From: Streptomyces endocoffeicus
Lineage (GTDB): Bacteria; Actinomycetota; Actinomycetes; Streptomycetales; Streptomycetaceae
Direction of reading: 5' to 3'
NCBI RefSeq assembly: GCF_016741935.1
Contig: NZ_JAERRG010000020.1
Span: 1-64,000 of the forward strand
Length of the DNA stretch: 64,000 bases
A program made the translations under genes and the position numbers. Within the stretch, counting starts at the first letter, position 1; every line of letters starts with the position of its first letter. Below the pieces are notes generated by a model. The model was not told the DNA's origin, made no database searches, and was given only the letters and a program-made list of their open reading frames with translations. This document shows, piece after piece, positions 21,793-30,446 of the stretch.

Positions 21793-21807
21793 CTCGGCGG
21801 CCTCTTC

Positions 21808-21843
21808 CTACTGGTCGGACTACTGGTCGGGCTACTGGTCGGG
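21808..21843. repeat. Three 12-bp tandem repeats carrying in-frame stop codons of blaI
   Basis: CTACTGGTCGG(A/G) occurs three times in a row. On the coding (minus) strand it reads GAC CAG TAG plus one codon, so the blaI frame meets three consecutive TAG codons, each preceded by Asp-Gln. The array spans the end of blaI and the gap before the M56 gene. Confidence 0.85.
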
Positions 21844-22209
21844 GTCGAGCAGTTGGCGCAGCAGGTCCGCGTCGGTGGTGGACAGGCCGTCGGCGAAGCG
21901 GGCGAGGACGTCCTGGCGGTCGGACCGCTCCTCCAGGACCGAGCGCATGCGGCGGGCGGCGAAGCCGGGGTCGTCGGTCACGGGGGCGTAGGCGTAGGCC
22001 CGGCCGCGCGGGGTGCGGGTGAGCAGCTGCTTGGTGTGCATGCGGGTGAGGATCGTCACCACGCTGTTGTAGGTCAGCTCGCTGCCGAGGCGTTCGGTGA
22101 CCTCCCGGGGGGTCAGCGCGCCGTCGGCCCGCTGCAGCAGTTCGAGGATCTCGGCCTCGCGTGCACCGTTGGGCCGCTTGGGGCCATGTCCTGGTGTGCG
22201 GGTGCCCAT
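21832..22209 (-). CDS. blaI: BlaI/MecI/CopY-family transcriptional repressor
   Basis: A 125-residue protein with the family's N-terminal winged helix (REAEILELLQRADGALTPREV, then LTYNSVVTILTRMHTKQLLTR) and a C-terminal dimerisation region (RRMRSVLEERSDRQDVLARF). BlaI proteins repress by binding TACA/TGTA repeats and are inactivated by an M56 protease, and such a protease gene follows here. Two matching operators lie 25-58 bases upstream of its ATG at 22209, implying autorepression. They also sit in front of the divergent glycosyltransferase gene. Confidence 0.92.
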   Translation of the reverse strand: MGTRTPGHGPKRPNGAREAEILELLQRADGALTPREVTERLGSELTYNSVVTILTRMHTKQLLTRTPRGRAYAYAPVTDDPGFAARRMRSVLEERSDRQDVLARFADGLSTTDADLLRQLLDPDQ

Positions 22210-22233
22210 GGATTTGGCGTCCCTTCCCTCATC

Positions 22234-22267
22234 TTCTACAGTCGTGTAGAACTCCTACACCGGTGTA
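22234..22267. promoter_or_regulatory. Two adjacent BlaI operators between blaI and the GT4 gene
   Basis: Site 1 (22234-22251) is TTCTACA-GTCG-TGTAGAA with perfect seven-base arms. Site 2 (22256-22267) is the perfect palindrome TACACCGGTGTA. The TACA cores are 19 bases apart (22237 and 22256), so the two dimers would lie nearly two helical turns apart. The remainder of the 242-base gap to the GTG at 22452 has no recognised gene. Confidence 0.8.
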
Positions 22268-22451
22268 AAAGTCACTGTCTCCCAAGTGTGCCATGCGCTC
22301 GTACCCGGGCCGAACCCTGCCCTGGTCGGCGCACGGCCGGAAAGGACCCCGCGGTGCCTCTGGCCCTCGATCCGCTGGATGCCGCCCCATTGCCGACCGG
22401 CCGCCGCGCCCGGACCCGTACCGCCGCGGAGCCGACCGTGGGGAGCGCCAA

Positions 22452-23669
22452 GTGAAGATCACCTTCCTGATCCACAACGTGTACGCGATCGGCGGCACGA
22501 TCCGCACCACGCTCAATCTCGCCGCGGCCCTCGCCGACCGGCACGAGGTGACGATCGTGTCGATGCACCGCCATCGCACCCACCCGCGGTTCGTCGTCGA
22601 TCCACGGGTGACGGTGGTGCCCCTGGTCGACATACGGGAGAACAGCGCGGACGAGGACGATCCGCTGCTGCACCGGCCGGCCGGGGTCTTCCCCACCGCC
22701 GAGAAGCGGTACCAGCAGTACAGCCGCCTCAACGACCAGCGGGCGCGGGAGTACCTGCGGAGCTGCGACGCGGACGTGATCATCGGCACCCGGCCGGGCA
22801 TCAACGTATACCTGGCCCGCTTCGCCCCGCCCCGGGCACTGCGCATCGCCCAGGAACACCTCACCCACGACATGCACACCAAGAAGTTGCGCGCCCAGCT
22901 CGCCCGGGACTACCGCGACCTGGATGCCGTGGTCACCACGACCGACGCCGACGCGGCCGTCTACCGGGCGAAGATGCGGCTGCCGGGCGTGCGGATCCTG
23001 GCCGTCCCCAACGGTGTGCCCGACCCCGGCCTGCCGCCCGCCGACGGCGGCGCCCCCGTCATCGCCGCGGCCGGACGCCTGGTGCGCGCCAAGCGGTTCG
23101 ACCTGCTCATCGAGGCATTCACCGATGTCGCCGCCAAGCACCCCGACTGGTCGCTGCGCGTCTATGGCGCGGGCGCCGACAAGGAACGGCTCCGGCGGCT
23201 GATCGAGGAGCGGGGCCTGGGAGACCGGGCGGCGCTGATGGGCGCGGTGTCCCCGATCGAGGCCGAGTTCGCGAAGGCGTCGATCGTCGCCTCCGCCTCC
23301 GACGCGGAGTCCTTCGGCATGACGCTGGCCGAGGCGATGCGCTGTGGCATACCGGTGGTCGCCACCGACTGCCCGCTCGGCCCCGCCGAGATCATCAACG
23401 ACGGCGTCGACGGCCGCCTGGTCCCCATGGGCGACCGGCAGGCGCTGGCCGCCGCGCTGAGCGACCTGATCGCCGACGAGCCCGGCCGCCGCCGCATGGG
23501 CGAGGCCGCCCGCGACGCGGCCCGCCGCTTCGACCCGGCCCATGTGGCCCACGCCTACGAGGAACTGTTCGACGACCTCGCCGCCACGCGTACCTCCCGT
23601 GCCTGGCAGCGCCACAAGGCCCGCTGGCGCAACCGTGCGGGCCGGGCCCTGCGCCGTCTGCGCCGCTGA
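22452..23669 (+). CDS. GT4-family glycosyltransferase
   Basis: A 405-residue GT-B enzyme. The N-terminal acceptor domain begins ITFLIHNVYAIGGTIRTTLN. The donor domain contains AAGRLVRAKRFDLLIEAF (about residues 208-225) and the E-x7-E motif ESFGMTLAEAM. GTG 22452 follows GGGAG by seven bases; an in-frame ATG at 22293 would add a non-conserved Arg/Pro-rich extension. With the downstream UppP and GT-C genes it suggests assembly of a lipid-linked envelope glycan or teichoic-acid-like polymer. The sugar donor is unknown. Confidence 0.9.
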   Translation: MKITFLIHNVYAIGGTIRTTLNLAAALADRHEVTIVSMHRHRTHPRFVVDPRVTVVPLVDIRENSADEDDPLLHRPAGVFPTAEKRYQQYSRLNDQRAREYLRSCDADVIIGTRPGINVYLARFAPPRALRIAQEHLTHDMHTKKLRAQLARDYRDLDAVVTTTDADAAVYRAKMRLPGVRILAVPNGVPDPGLPPADGGAPVIAAAGRLVRAKRFDLLIEAFTDVAAKHPDWSLRVYGAGADKERLRRLIEERGLGDRAALMGAVSPIEAEFAKASIVASASDAESFGMTLAEAMRCGIPVVATDCPLGPAEIINDGVDGRLVPMGDRQALAAALSDLIADEPGRRRMGEAARDAARRFDPAHVAHAYEELFDDLAATRTSRAWQRHKARWRNRAGRALRRLRR

Positions 23670-23756
23670 CCCCCATCCCACCGACCGCGGCCGCACCGCG
23701 CCGTTTCCCCCAGCGGACACGGCGACCCGCTCCAGCCACCACAGAAACGGATCCAG

Positions 23757-24593
23757 ATGAGTGCCATCAGCATCGGCCAGGCGGCCATCCTCGGCATCGT
23801 CGAAGGCATCACGGAGTTCCTCCCCGTCTCCTCCACCGGCCACCTGAAGATCACCGAAGGGCTGATGGGCATCCCGGTCGACGACACCTCCGTGGTCGGC
23901 TTCACCGCCGTCATCCAGGTCGGCGCGATCGCCGCGGTACTGGTGTACTTCTTCAAGGACATCGTGCGGATCGTCTCCGCCTGGGGACGCGGACTCGCCC
24001 ACCGCGAACAGCGTCACCACCACGACTACAAGTTCGCCTGGTGGGTCATCTACGCCACCCTCCCGATCGTGATCGTGGGCCTGGCCGCGAAACCCCTCAT
24101 CGAGGGCGCGCTCGCCTCCCTGTGGGTGGTCGCCGGATCCCTGATCGTCGGGTCCGGTGTGATGTGGGTGGCCGACCAGATGGGCCGCCACAAGCGCGGC
24201 GAGGACGACACGAGCTTCAAGGACGCCATGCTGGTCGGCTGCTCGCAGATCCTCGCGCTGCTCTTCCCCGGCTTCTCACGCTCCGGCGCCACCATGTCCA
24301 CCGCGCTCATCCTCGACCTGGACCGGGTGGCCGCCACCCGGCTGTCCTTCTTCCTCGGCATCCCGGCGCTCACCGGCGCGGGCCTGTACGAGCTGAAGGA
24401 CGCCGTCGGCGCCGGGGTCGGCACCGGCCCCCTCGTGGTGGGCACCGCTGTCTCGTTCGTGGTCGCCTACGCCTCGATCGCCTGGCTGCTGAAGTTCGTC
24501 GCCAAGCACTCCTTCAACGCGTTCGTCATCTACCGCGTCGCCGTCGGCCTGCTGCTCCTCGGCCTGCTGGGTACCGGAGCGCTCACGGCATGA
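23757..24593 (+). CDS. uppP: Undecaprenyl-diphosphatase
   Basis: A 278-residue polytopic membrane enzyme that dephosphorylates undecaprenyl pyrophosphate to recycle the carrier for cell-wall glycan synthesis; extra copies give bacitracin resistance. Both BacA/UppP signatures are present: EGITEFLPVSSTGH (residues 16-29) and PGFSRSGATM (about 170-180), with about seven hydrophobic spans. The gene lies 87 bases after the GT4 gene and overlaps the next gene's ATG by four bases. Confidence 0.96.
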   Translation: MSAISIGQAAILGIVEGITEFLPVSSTGHLKITEGLMGIPVDDTSVVGFTAVIQVGAIAAVLVYFFKDIVRIVSAWGRGLAHREQRHHHDYKFAWWVIYATLPIVIVGLAAKPLIEGALASLWVVAGSLIVGSGVMWVADQMGRHKRGEDDTSFKDAMLVGCSQILALLFPGFSRSGATMSTALILDLDRVAATRLSFFLGIPALTGAGLYELKDAVGAGVGTGPLVVGTAVSFVVAYASIAWLLKFVAKHSFNAFVIYRVAVGLLLLGLLGTGALTA

Positions 24594-26071
24594 CCGCTTC
24601 GCGTACGGTCATCCGCCCGCCACGCCCGATCCCGTGGCCGGCGCTGGTGGCCCTCGCCTATGCCGTAACCCAACTCGCCCTCGTGGTCCCGCATCTGGGG
24701 CTGGGCTGGGACGAAACGGTGTACCTCTCCCAGGTCGACCCGCACCGCCCGGCCGCGTACTTCAGCGCCCCGCGCTCGCGCGGCATCAGCCTCCTGGCCG
24801 CTCCCGTCCTCGCCGTCACCGACTCCACCACCGTGCTCCGGGTCGTCCTGGCGCTGCTGTCCGCCGCCGCCCTGTACGCGGCCTACCGCGTCTGGCAGCC
24901 GCTGCTCGGCCCCAGGCGGACCGCCCTGGCCGCGCTGCTGTTCGCCGGCCTGTGGACCACCCTGCTCTACGGACCGCAGGCCATGCCCAACCTGTGGGTG
25001 GCCCTGTCCGCGGTGGCGGCCGTCGGCTGGTTCCCGCGTGCCGTCCACCCCTCCGCGGGGCGGCGGGCCCTGCTCGGCCTGGGCGCCACGGTCGCGGCCG
25101 CCACCTGCTTCCGCTTCTCCGACGGCGTCTGGCTCGCCCTGCCGCTGCTCGCGGCGTGCGCGATCGTCCCGGCTTGGCGGCGCCCGGCGCCCGCGCTCGC
25201 CCTGGTCGGCGGGTTCGCCGTGGGTGGCGCCGAGTGGATCGCGGAGGCGTACGCGCGCTGGGGCGGAGTCGGCGCCCGGCTGCACCGCTCCAGCACCACC
25301 GAGGGCGGCATGGGCGCGCACTGGGCGGGCGGCATGGCCTGGCGCAGCCTCAACGGCCCTCTGCTGTGCCGCCCCTGCCACGTCCCGCTCACCCACCCCG
25401 AGCTCACCCTGTGGTGGCTGGCCCTGCCCGTCCTCGCCCTCACCGCCTGCGTCCTGGCCTGGCGCGCCCGGCGCGACACGGTCATCCTGCTTCCCATCGC
25501 CTGCGCCGCCACGCTGAGCATCCCCTACCTGCTGCTCATCGACTACTCCGCACCGCGCTTCCTGCTGCCCGTCTACGCCCTGCTCTCCCTTCCGCTCGCC
25601 GCCCTGGCCGCACGCTCCGCGCGGGCCATCCGCCCGCCCCGCGCCCGCGCCCTGGCCGCCGGGCTGGCAGCCGCGCTGCTCGCCCTGCACCTGTCCGCGC
25701 AGTACGAGGTCCTCGACCGCGACATGGCCACCGCCCGCGCCACCGCCGACCGCTACCGCACCGCCGCCCACGACCTGCGCCGCCTCGGACTCACCCCGCC
25801 CTGCCTGGTCAGCGGCAGACACGCCCCGCCCATCGGCTACGACGCCGGCTGTGCCTCGGCCAACGTCGGCGGCAACAACCGCGACACCACCGCCCACACC
25901 CTGCTGCACCGCGCCGCCCGCGAACCCACCGCCGCCCTCGCCAGGACCCGCTCCGGCCCTCCCCATTACGCCCGCGCCTGGACCCCCCACCGCCTGCCGG
26001 GCACCGGACTCACCGCCTACGTCCAGAAGGGGAACCCCGATGGCCGTGCCCCCGCTTCATCGTCGCGGTAG
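24590..26071 (+). CDS. GT-C-fold membrane glycosyltransferase-like protein
   Basis: A 493-residue protein with about ten hydrophobic spans. After the first span it has GWDETVYLSQ, the acidic D-E pair that marks polyprenyl-phosphate-sugar-dependent transferases of the ArnT/PMT kind. A soluble C-terminal part follows the last span, near residue 380. ATG 24590 overlaps the uppP stop (ATGA), so it is translationally coupled. It presumably adds a sugar from a polyprenyl-phosphate donor on the outer face of the membrane. The acceptor is unknown. Confidence 0.82.
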   Translation: MTASRTVIRPPRPIPWPALVALAYAVTQLALVVPHLGLGWDETVYLSQVDPHRPAAYFSAPRSRGISLLAAPVLAVTDSTTVLRVVLALLSAAALYAAYRVWQPLLGPRRTALAALLFAGLWTTLLYGPQAMPNLWVALSAVAAVGWFPRAVHPSAGRRALLGLGATVAAATCFRFSDGVWLALPLLAACAIVPAWRRPAPALALVGGFAVGGAEWIAEAYARWGGVGARLHRSSTTEGGMGAHWAGGMAWRSLNGPLLCRPCHVPLTHPELTLWWLALPVLALTACVLAWRARRDTVILLPIACAATLSIPYLLLIDYSAPRFLLPVYALLSLPLAALAARSARAIRPPRARALAAGLAAALLALHLSAQYEVLDRDMATARATADRYRTAAHDLRRLGLTPPCLVSGRHAPPIGYDAGCASANVGGNNRDTTAHTLLHRAAREPTAALARTRSGPPHYARAWTPHRLPGTGLTAYVQKGNPDGRAPASSSR

Positions 26072-26126
26072 CCGCGATCGCCTTCCTCGCCGCCGACACC
26101 GCGCGCCTCGCCGCCCGCTGACGGCC

Positions 26127-28100
26127 CTACGCGTGGTCCCGGGCGCTCCGCCAGGCCGTGTCGCGCAGCAGGCGCAGGCCGTTGAGGCCGACGATGACGG
26201 TGGAGCCCTCGTGCCCGGCGACACCGAGCGGAAGCGGCAGGGTGCCGACCAGGTCCCAGACGACCAGGCCGGTGATGAACACCCCGGCGATCACCAGGTT
26301 CTGCACGACCAGGCGGCGGGCGCGGCGGGAGAGGGAGACGGCGGTGGGGATGGTGGCCAACTCGTCCCGGACGACGACGGCGTCGGCGGTCTCCAGGGCG
26401 AGGTCGGAGCCCGCTCGTCCCATGGCGACGGCCGTATGGGCGGCGGCCAGGGCGGGCGCGTCATTCACGCCGTCACCGACGACCAGCACCTTGCGGCCCG
26501 CGCCCGCCAGCTCCTTGACCGCGGTGACCTTGTCCTGCGGCAGCAGTCCGGCGCGGACATCGGTGATTCCGACCTCGGTTCCCAGCAGGCGGGCGGCGCG
26601 CGGGTTGTCCCCGGTGAGCAGCACCGGGGCGGTGCCCGTCAGCGTGGTGAGCGCGGCGACGGTGGCGGTGGCGTCCTCGCGCAGGCGGTCGGCGATGCCG
26701 AGCACGCCGACGGCCGAGCCGTCGACCTCCACCAGGACCGCGGTACGGCCGGCCGCTTCCAGCCGGGTCGCCAGCGCGGTGGCGGGGTGGTCGGGGTGCG
26801 GCTCCCGCGGGCGGCCAGGGCTGCCGACCGCGACGGTGCGCCCGCCGACCGTGGCGGTCACGCCGGTACCCGGGGCCGAGGCGAAGTCCCAGGCCGCCGG
26901 AAGCTCCAGACCACGCTTCCGGGCGGCATCGGCGACGGCCCGGGCCAGCGGGTGCTCACTGGGGTGCTCGGCCGCCGCCGCCAGGGTCAGCAGGGCCTCC
27001 TCGGTCAGGCCCGAGTGGCTGAGCGGGCACACATCGGTGACTTGAGGGGTCCCCTCGGTCAGGGTGCCCGTCTTGTCGAGGGCCACGGCGTCGACCTGGC
27101 CGAGCCGCTCCATGACCACGGCGGACTTGATGAGCACACCGTGGCGCCCGGCGTTGGCGATGGCGGACAGCAGGGGTGGCATGGTCGCCAGCACCACGGC
27201 GCACGGAGAGGCGACGATCATGAAGGTCATCGCCCGCAGCAGGGTCGGCCGCAGCGCCGCGCCGAGGAGCAGCGGCACCGCGAACAGCGCCAGGGTGGCG
27301 GCCACCATGCCCAGTGAATAGCGCTGTTCCACCTTCTCGATGAACAGCTGGGTGGGGGCCTTCGTCTCCGAGGCCTCCGCCACCATCCGCACGATCCGTG
27401 CGATCACCGAGTCCGACGGATCGCGCTCGACCCGCACGGTCAGCGCGCCGGTGCCGTTGAGCGTGCCGGCGAACACCTCGTCACCGGCCGCCTTGGCCAC
27501 CGGCAGCGGTTCCCCGGTGATGGTGGCCTGGTCCGCCTCGCTCGTGCCCTCCCGTACCCGGCCGTCCGCGCCGATCCGCTCCCCGGGACGTACGAGGATC
27601 ACATCGCCCACCGTCAGCTGTTCGGTGGGCACCGTCTCCTCGGCGCCGTCCCCGGACAGCCGGGTGGCGGTGGCCGGGGCGAGGTCGAGCAGACCGCGCA
27701 CCGAGTCCGCGGTCCGCGCGGTGGCGATGGCCTCCAGCGCCCCTGAGGTGGCGAAGATGACGATCAGCAGCGCCCCGTCCAGCACCTGCCCGAGCGCGGC
27801 CGCGCCGAGCGCGGCGACCACCATCAGCAGGTCGACGTCCAGGGTCCGGTCCCTGAGGGCCCGCAATCCGGCCCAGCCCGGCTCCCAGCCCCCGGTGACG
27901 TAGGTGAGCGCGTAGAGCGGCCCCCACGCCCATGCCGGTGCGCCGAACAGCTGGAGCGGCAGCGCGATCAGGAACAGCACCAGGGCGGCCGCCGCCCAGC
28001 GGGCCTCGGGCAGGGCGAAGATCCGCGTCCGGCGCCCGGGCGCCACCGGATCACGGACCACCCCGGGCGGCGCGACCGGGCGGGTGAGGGTCGATGACAT
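26127..28100 (-). CDS. P1B-4-type metal-exporting ATPase (Co/Ni/Fe/Zn)
   Basis: A 657-residue heavy-metal P-type ATPase that pumps divalent metal out of the cytosol. The phosphorylation site is D342 in DKTGTLTEG. TGEP, the HP motif (SEHPLA) and GDGVNDAP are all present. The intramembrane motif is SPC (C300) rather than CPC, and a late helix has HEGST (H630). Both features define the P1B-4 subgroup (CoaT/CtpD/CtpJ), which has six membrane helices and no N-terminal metal-binding domain, as here. Its divergent neighbour is an NmtR-like sensor. In Mycobacterium tuberculosis NmtR controls the P1B-4 pump CtpJ (NmtA), so cobalt or nickel export is likely. Confidence 0.93.
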   Translation of the reverse strand: MSSTLTRPVAPPGVVRDPVAPGRRTRIFALPEARWAAAALVLFLIALPLQLFGAPAWAWGPLYALTYVTGGWEPGWAGLRALRDRTLDVDLLMVVAALGAAALGQVLDGALLIVIFATSGALEAIATARTADSVRGLLDLAPATATRLSGDGAEETVPTEQLTVGDVILVRPGERIGADGRVREGTSEADQATITGEPLPVAKAAGDEVFAGTLNGTGALTVRVERDPSDSVIARIVRMVAEASETKAPTQLFIEKVEQRYSLGMVAATLALFAVPLLLGAALRPTLLRAMTFMIVASPCAVVLATMPPLLSAIANAGRHGVLIKSAVVMERLGQVDAVALDKTGTLTEGTPQVTDVCPLSHSGLTEEALLTLAAAAEHPSEHPLARAVADAARKRGLELPAAWDFASAPGTGVTATVGGRTVAVGSPGRPREPHPDHPATALATRLEAAGRTAVLVEVDGSAVGVLGIADRLREDATATVAALTTLTGTAPVLLTGDNPRAARLLGTEVGITDVRAGLLPQDKVTAVKELAGAGRKVLVVGDGVNDAPALAAAHTAVAMGRAGSDLALETADAVVVRDELATIPTAVSLSRRARRLVVQNLVIAGVFITGLVVWDLVGTLPLPLGVAGHEGSTVIVGLNGLRLLRDTAWRSARDHA

Positions 28101-28160
28101 GGCAGGCGGCGTCCTTCAGGGGAGGCGGCAATGGGCTCGGCCTCCACGTTACAGGACTGA

Positions 28161-28176
28161 ATGAACAGCTCTTCAT
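28161..28176. promoter_or_regulatory. ArsR/SmtB-type operator between ATPase and sensor genes
   Basis: ATGAACAGCTCTTCAT is an inverted repeat matching the SmtB/NmtR operator style (TGAACA-N-TNTTCA). It lies 32 bases before the sensor start at 28208 and 61 bases before the ATPase start at 28100. It could control both divergent genes. Confidence 0.75.
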
Positions 28177-28207
28177 GTGTTCCTGAACGGGTCGGTAGGC
28201 TGGACGC

Positions 28208-28609
28208 ATGGGCCATGGAGTCGCACCCGCCGCTGACAACGCCGTACCGCGCGCCCGCCTGGACGCCGGCAGCGCCCCGAGGGTCGCCGCGACACTGCAG
28301 GCGCTGGCGACGCCATCCCGCCTGCTGATCCTGGCCCGGCTGCGGGAGGGGCCCTTGCCGGCCACCGAACTGGCCGCCGCGGTCGGGATGGAGCAGTCCG
28401 CGTGCTCCCACCAGCTGAGGCTGCTCCGCAACCTCGGCCTGGTCGTGGGCACCCGCGATGGCCGCTCGGTGGTGTACTCGCTGTACGACAACCATGTCGC
28501 CGAACTGCTGGACCAGGCCCTCTACCACGTTGAACACCTGCGGCTGGGGCTGAGCGACGCGTCGGAAGAGTCGGCCGGGGACGTGGACGAGGTATCCGCG
28601 GCCCGCTGA
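28208..28609 (+). CDS. ArsR/SmtB-family metal sensor, NmtR-like
   Basis: A 133-residue repressor. The helix-turn-helix is ELAAAVGMEQSACSHQLRLL. The last helix carries D94, H96, H107 and H110 (DNHVAELLDQALYHVEHL). This D-x-H-x10-H-x2-H set equals the alpha-5 ligands of NmtR (D91, H93, H104, H107), whereas zinc sensor SmtB has glutamate at the last position. Nickel or cobalt sensing is therefore the best reading. It is transcribed divergently from the P1B-4 ATPase with a matching operator between them. Confidence 0.92.
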   Translation: MGHGVAPAADNAVPRARLDAGSAPRVAATLQALATPSRLLILARLREGPLPATELAAAVGMEQSACSHQLRLLRNLGLVVGTRDGRSVVYSLYDNHVAELLDQALYHVEHLRLGLSDASEESAGDVDEVSAAR

Positions 28610-28628
28610 GACGCCGTCTCGTTGCGGG

Positions 28629-29597
28629 TCAGCGCGCCCGGCCGCGTGGCTTCAGGGGCACGGGCGGGAGCTCCGGGGCGGGCAGGGGACCGCCGGCGTA
28701 GCCGTGGACCTCGCCGAAGCGGGAGCCCGACGTCCAGTCCTCGCGGGCCTGGGAGATCTCGTCATGGGAGCGCCCGATGAAGTTCCACCACATCACGATC
28801 TTCTCCTCGAAGGGCTCCCCGCCCAGCAGCATGAGCGCGCTGTCCACGTCCGCCCGCAGCGGCAGTTCGGCGCGTCCGCAGCCGAGGTAGAGGAGGGAGC
28901 CGGGGGCCAGACGCACCCCGTCGACCTCGGACTCGCCGGACATGGTGAGGGCCGCGTACTCGAAGTCGGGCCGCACCGGCAGCCGGGTGTCGGTGCCGGC
29001 CGCGAGGGCGATGTCCGCGCCCATCAGCGGGGTGAACGTGGTGCCGGGCGAGGCCGCGCCGTCCAGTTCGCCGAGGACGACCGTCGCTTGCAGCCCTCCG
29101 CCGCCGGTCACCCGGGGCAGCTCGGCGTGGTGCTCCCACATCGGGGCGATATGGCGGTCGCCATCGGGCAGCGCGACCCACAGCTGTGCCCCGTGCAGCA
29201 GCCGGGCGTGCTCGCGCGGGGACTCCTCGGAGTGTGAGATGGCCCGGCCCGAGGTCATCAGCCCCAACTCGCCGGGGCGCACCGTCTGGAGGCTGCCGAC
29301 GCTGTCGCGGTGCAGCACCTCGCCGTCGTGCAGCCAGCTGACCGTCTGCAGCCCCATGTGCGGATGCGGAGGGACCTGCATGCCCGGCTCCTGGGCGATG
29401 TCGTCCGGGCCGTAGTGGTCGATGAAGCACCACGCGCCGACCATGCGCCGCCCGAGGTTCGGCAGGAGCCGGCGCACCATGGTGGACTCGCCCAGCGCGA
29501 CCTGCTTGGCGGCCAGCAGCTCGCGGACCGGCTGGGCGTTGACGTCCCGGCGGCCGCCGCACACGGTCGGCGCGGGCCTCGTATCGAGATTGCTCAT
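28629..29597 (-). CDS. Pirin family protein
   Basis: A 322-residue bicupin. The N-terminal cupin has the metal-binding histidines in PHPHMGLQTVSWLHDG and the later SGRAISHSEES. The C-terminal domain (FEEKIVMWWNFIGRSHDEI) is the pirin C-terminal motif. Pirins bind iron or other divalent metal, and some act as quercetinases or redox sensors; which applies here cannot be told. The gene converges with the metal-sensor gene (19 bases apart) and is divergent from the methyltransferase. Confidence 0.93.
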   Translation of the reverse strand: MSNLDTRPAPTVCGGRRDVNAQPVRELLAAKQVALGESTMVRRLLPNLGRRMVGAWCFIDHYGPDDIAQEPGMQVPPHPHMGLQTVSWLHDGEVLHRDSVGSLQTVRPGELGLMTSGRAISHSEESPREHARLLHGAQLWVALPDGDRHIAPMWEHHAELPRVTGGGGLQATVVLGELDGAASPGTTFTPLMGADIALAAGTDTRLPVRPDFEYAALTMSGESEVDGVRLAPGSLLYLGCGRAELPLRADVDSALMLLGGEPFEEKIVMWWNFIGRSHDEISQAREDWTSGSRFGEVHGYAGGPLPAPELPPVPLKPRGRAR

Positions 29598-29719
29598 GAC
29601 CGCACTCTCCCATCGCCCCGGGCAGCTCAGGGGGAGCCAGGGGGATGTTTAGGGGGCGGTCGGATCGCCGCCGGAAGAAGAATCTATCCGGTGACCGCAC
29701 CGACCCTGAAGGAGATCGT

Positions 29720-30397
29720 ATGCCGTCCACACTGCACACCGAGCCCGTGGCGACCGTCCTGGACGGACTGCTGGAGGCCGAGCGCGAAGGCGACGAGCGC
29801 GCGTTCGCCGAGACCGGTGTGACCGACCCCAAGTCGGCCTGGGCCGAGCTGGACGCCAGTCAGATGGCCGAGACGTTCAAGGACGCCTCCATGTCGGTGT
29901 CCAAGGAAGGCGGTGAGCTGCTCTATCTGCTCACCCGTGCGACCGGCGCGCGGACCGTCGTCGAGTACGGAACCTCCTTCGGCGTGTCCACCCTCTACCT
30001 GGCCAGCGCGGTGCGGGACAACGGCGGCGGGCAGGTGATCGGCACGGAGCTGCAGGCGGACAAGGTGGCCAAGGCCACGGAGGCCATCGCCGCCGCCGGG
30101 CTCTCCGACATCGCCACCGTCCGCGTCGGCGACGCGCGGGAGACGCTGCGGGACCTGCCCGGGTCGGTGGACCTGCTGCTGATGGACGGCTGGCCGAACC
30201 TCAACCGGGAGGTGCTCAAGGTGGTGGAACCCCGGCTGCGCCGGGGCGCGCTGGTGCTCGTGGACGACCTGGACATGGAGTTCGGCTTCGACATCCACCG
30301 GGAGATGCGGGAGTACCTCGCCGACCCCGCGAGCGGCTACCTCTCGCTGCGCCTGCCGGTCGCACACGGGATCCTGGCCGGGGTGCGGCTCGGCTAG
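29720..30397 (+). CDS. SAM-dependent O-methyltransferase
   Basis: A 225-residue class I methyltransferase of the catechol-O-methyltransferase-like (PF13578/PF01596) group. The SAM loop is VVEYGTSFGVSTLYLA (about residues 77-92), and an acidic GTELQADK follows. LLLMDGWPNLNREVL and VLVDDLD carry the usual metal-binding aspartates. ATG 29720 follows GAAGGAG by six bases; the in-frame start at 29645 has no such site. The substrate is unknown. It stands alone, divergent from pirin. Confidence 0.88.
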   Translation: MPSTLHTEPVATVLDGLLEAEREGDERAFAETGVTDPKSAWAELDASQMAETFKDASMSVSKEGGELLYLLTRATGARTVVEYGTSFGVSTLYLASAVRDNGGGQVIGTELQADKVAKATEAIAAAGLSDIATVRVGDARETLRDLPGSVDLLLMDGWPNLNREVLKVVEPRLRRGALVLVDDLDMEFGFDIHREMREYLADPASGYLSLRLPVAHGILAGVRLG

Positions 30398-30446
30398 CAC
30401 CCGGGTGCGGCTGCCGTACCCGCTGGTCGGGGCATGGGTCCGGGGC

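Noticed and set aside
22286..24589. Possible 1261-residue protein running across GT4 and uppP into the GT-C gene
   Set aside because: Only the part from 24590 has membrane-protein character and motifs; the upstream part is antiphase to GT4 and UppP, which are unmistakable.
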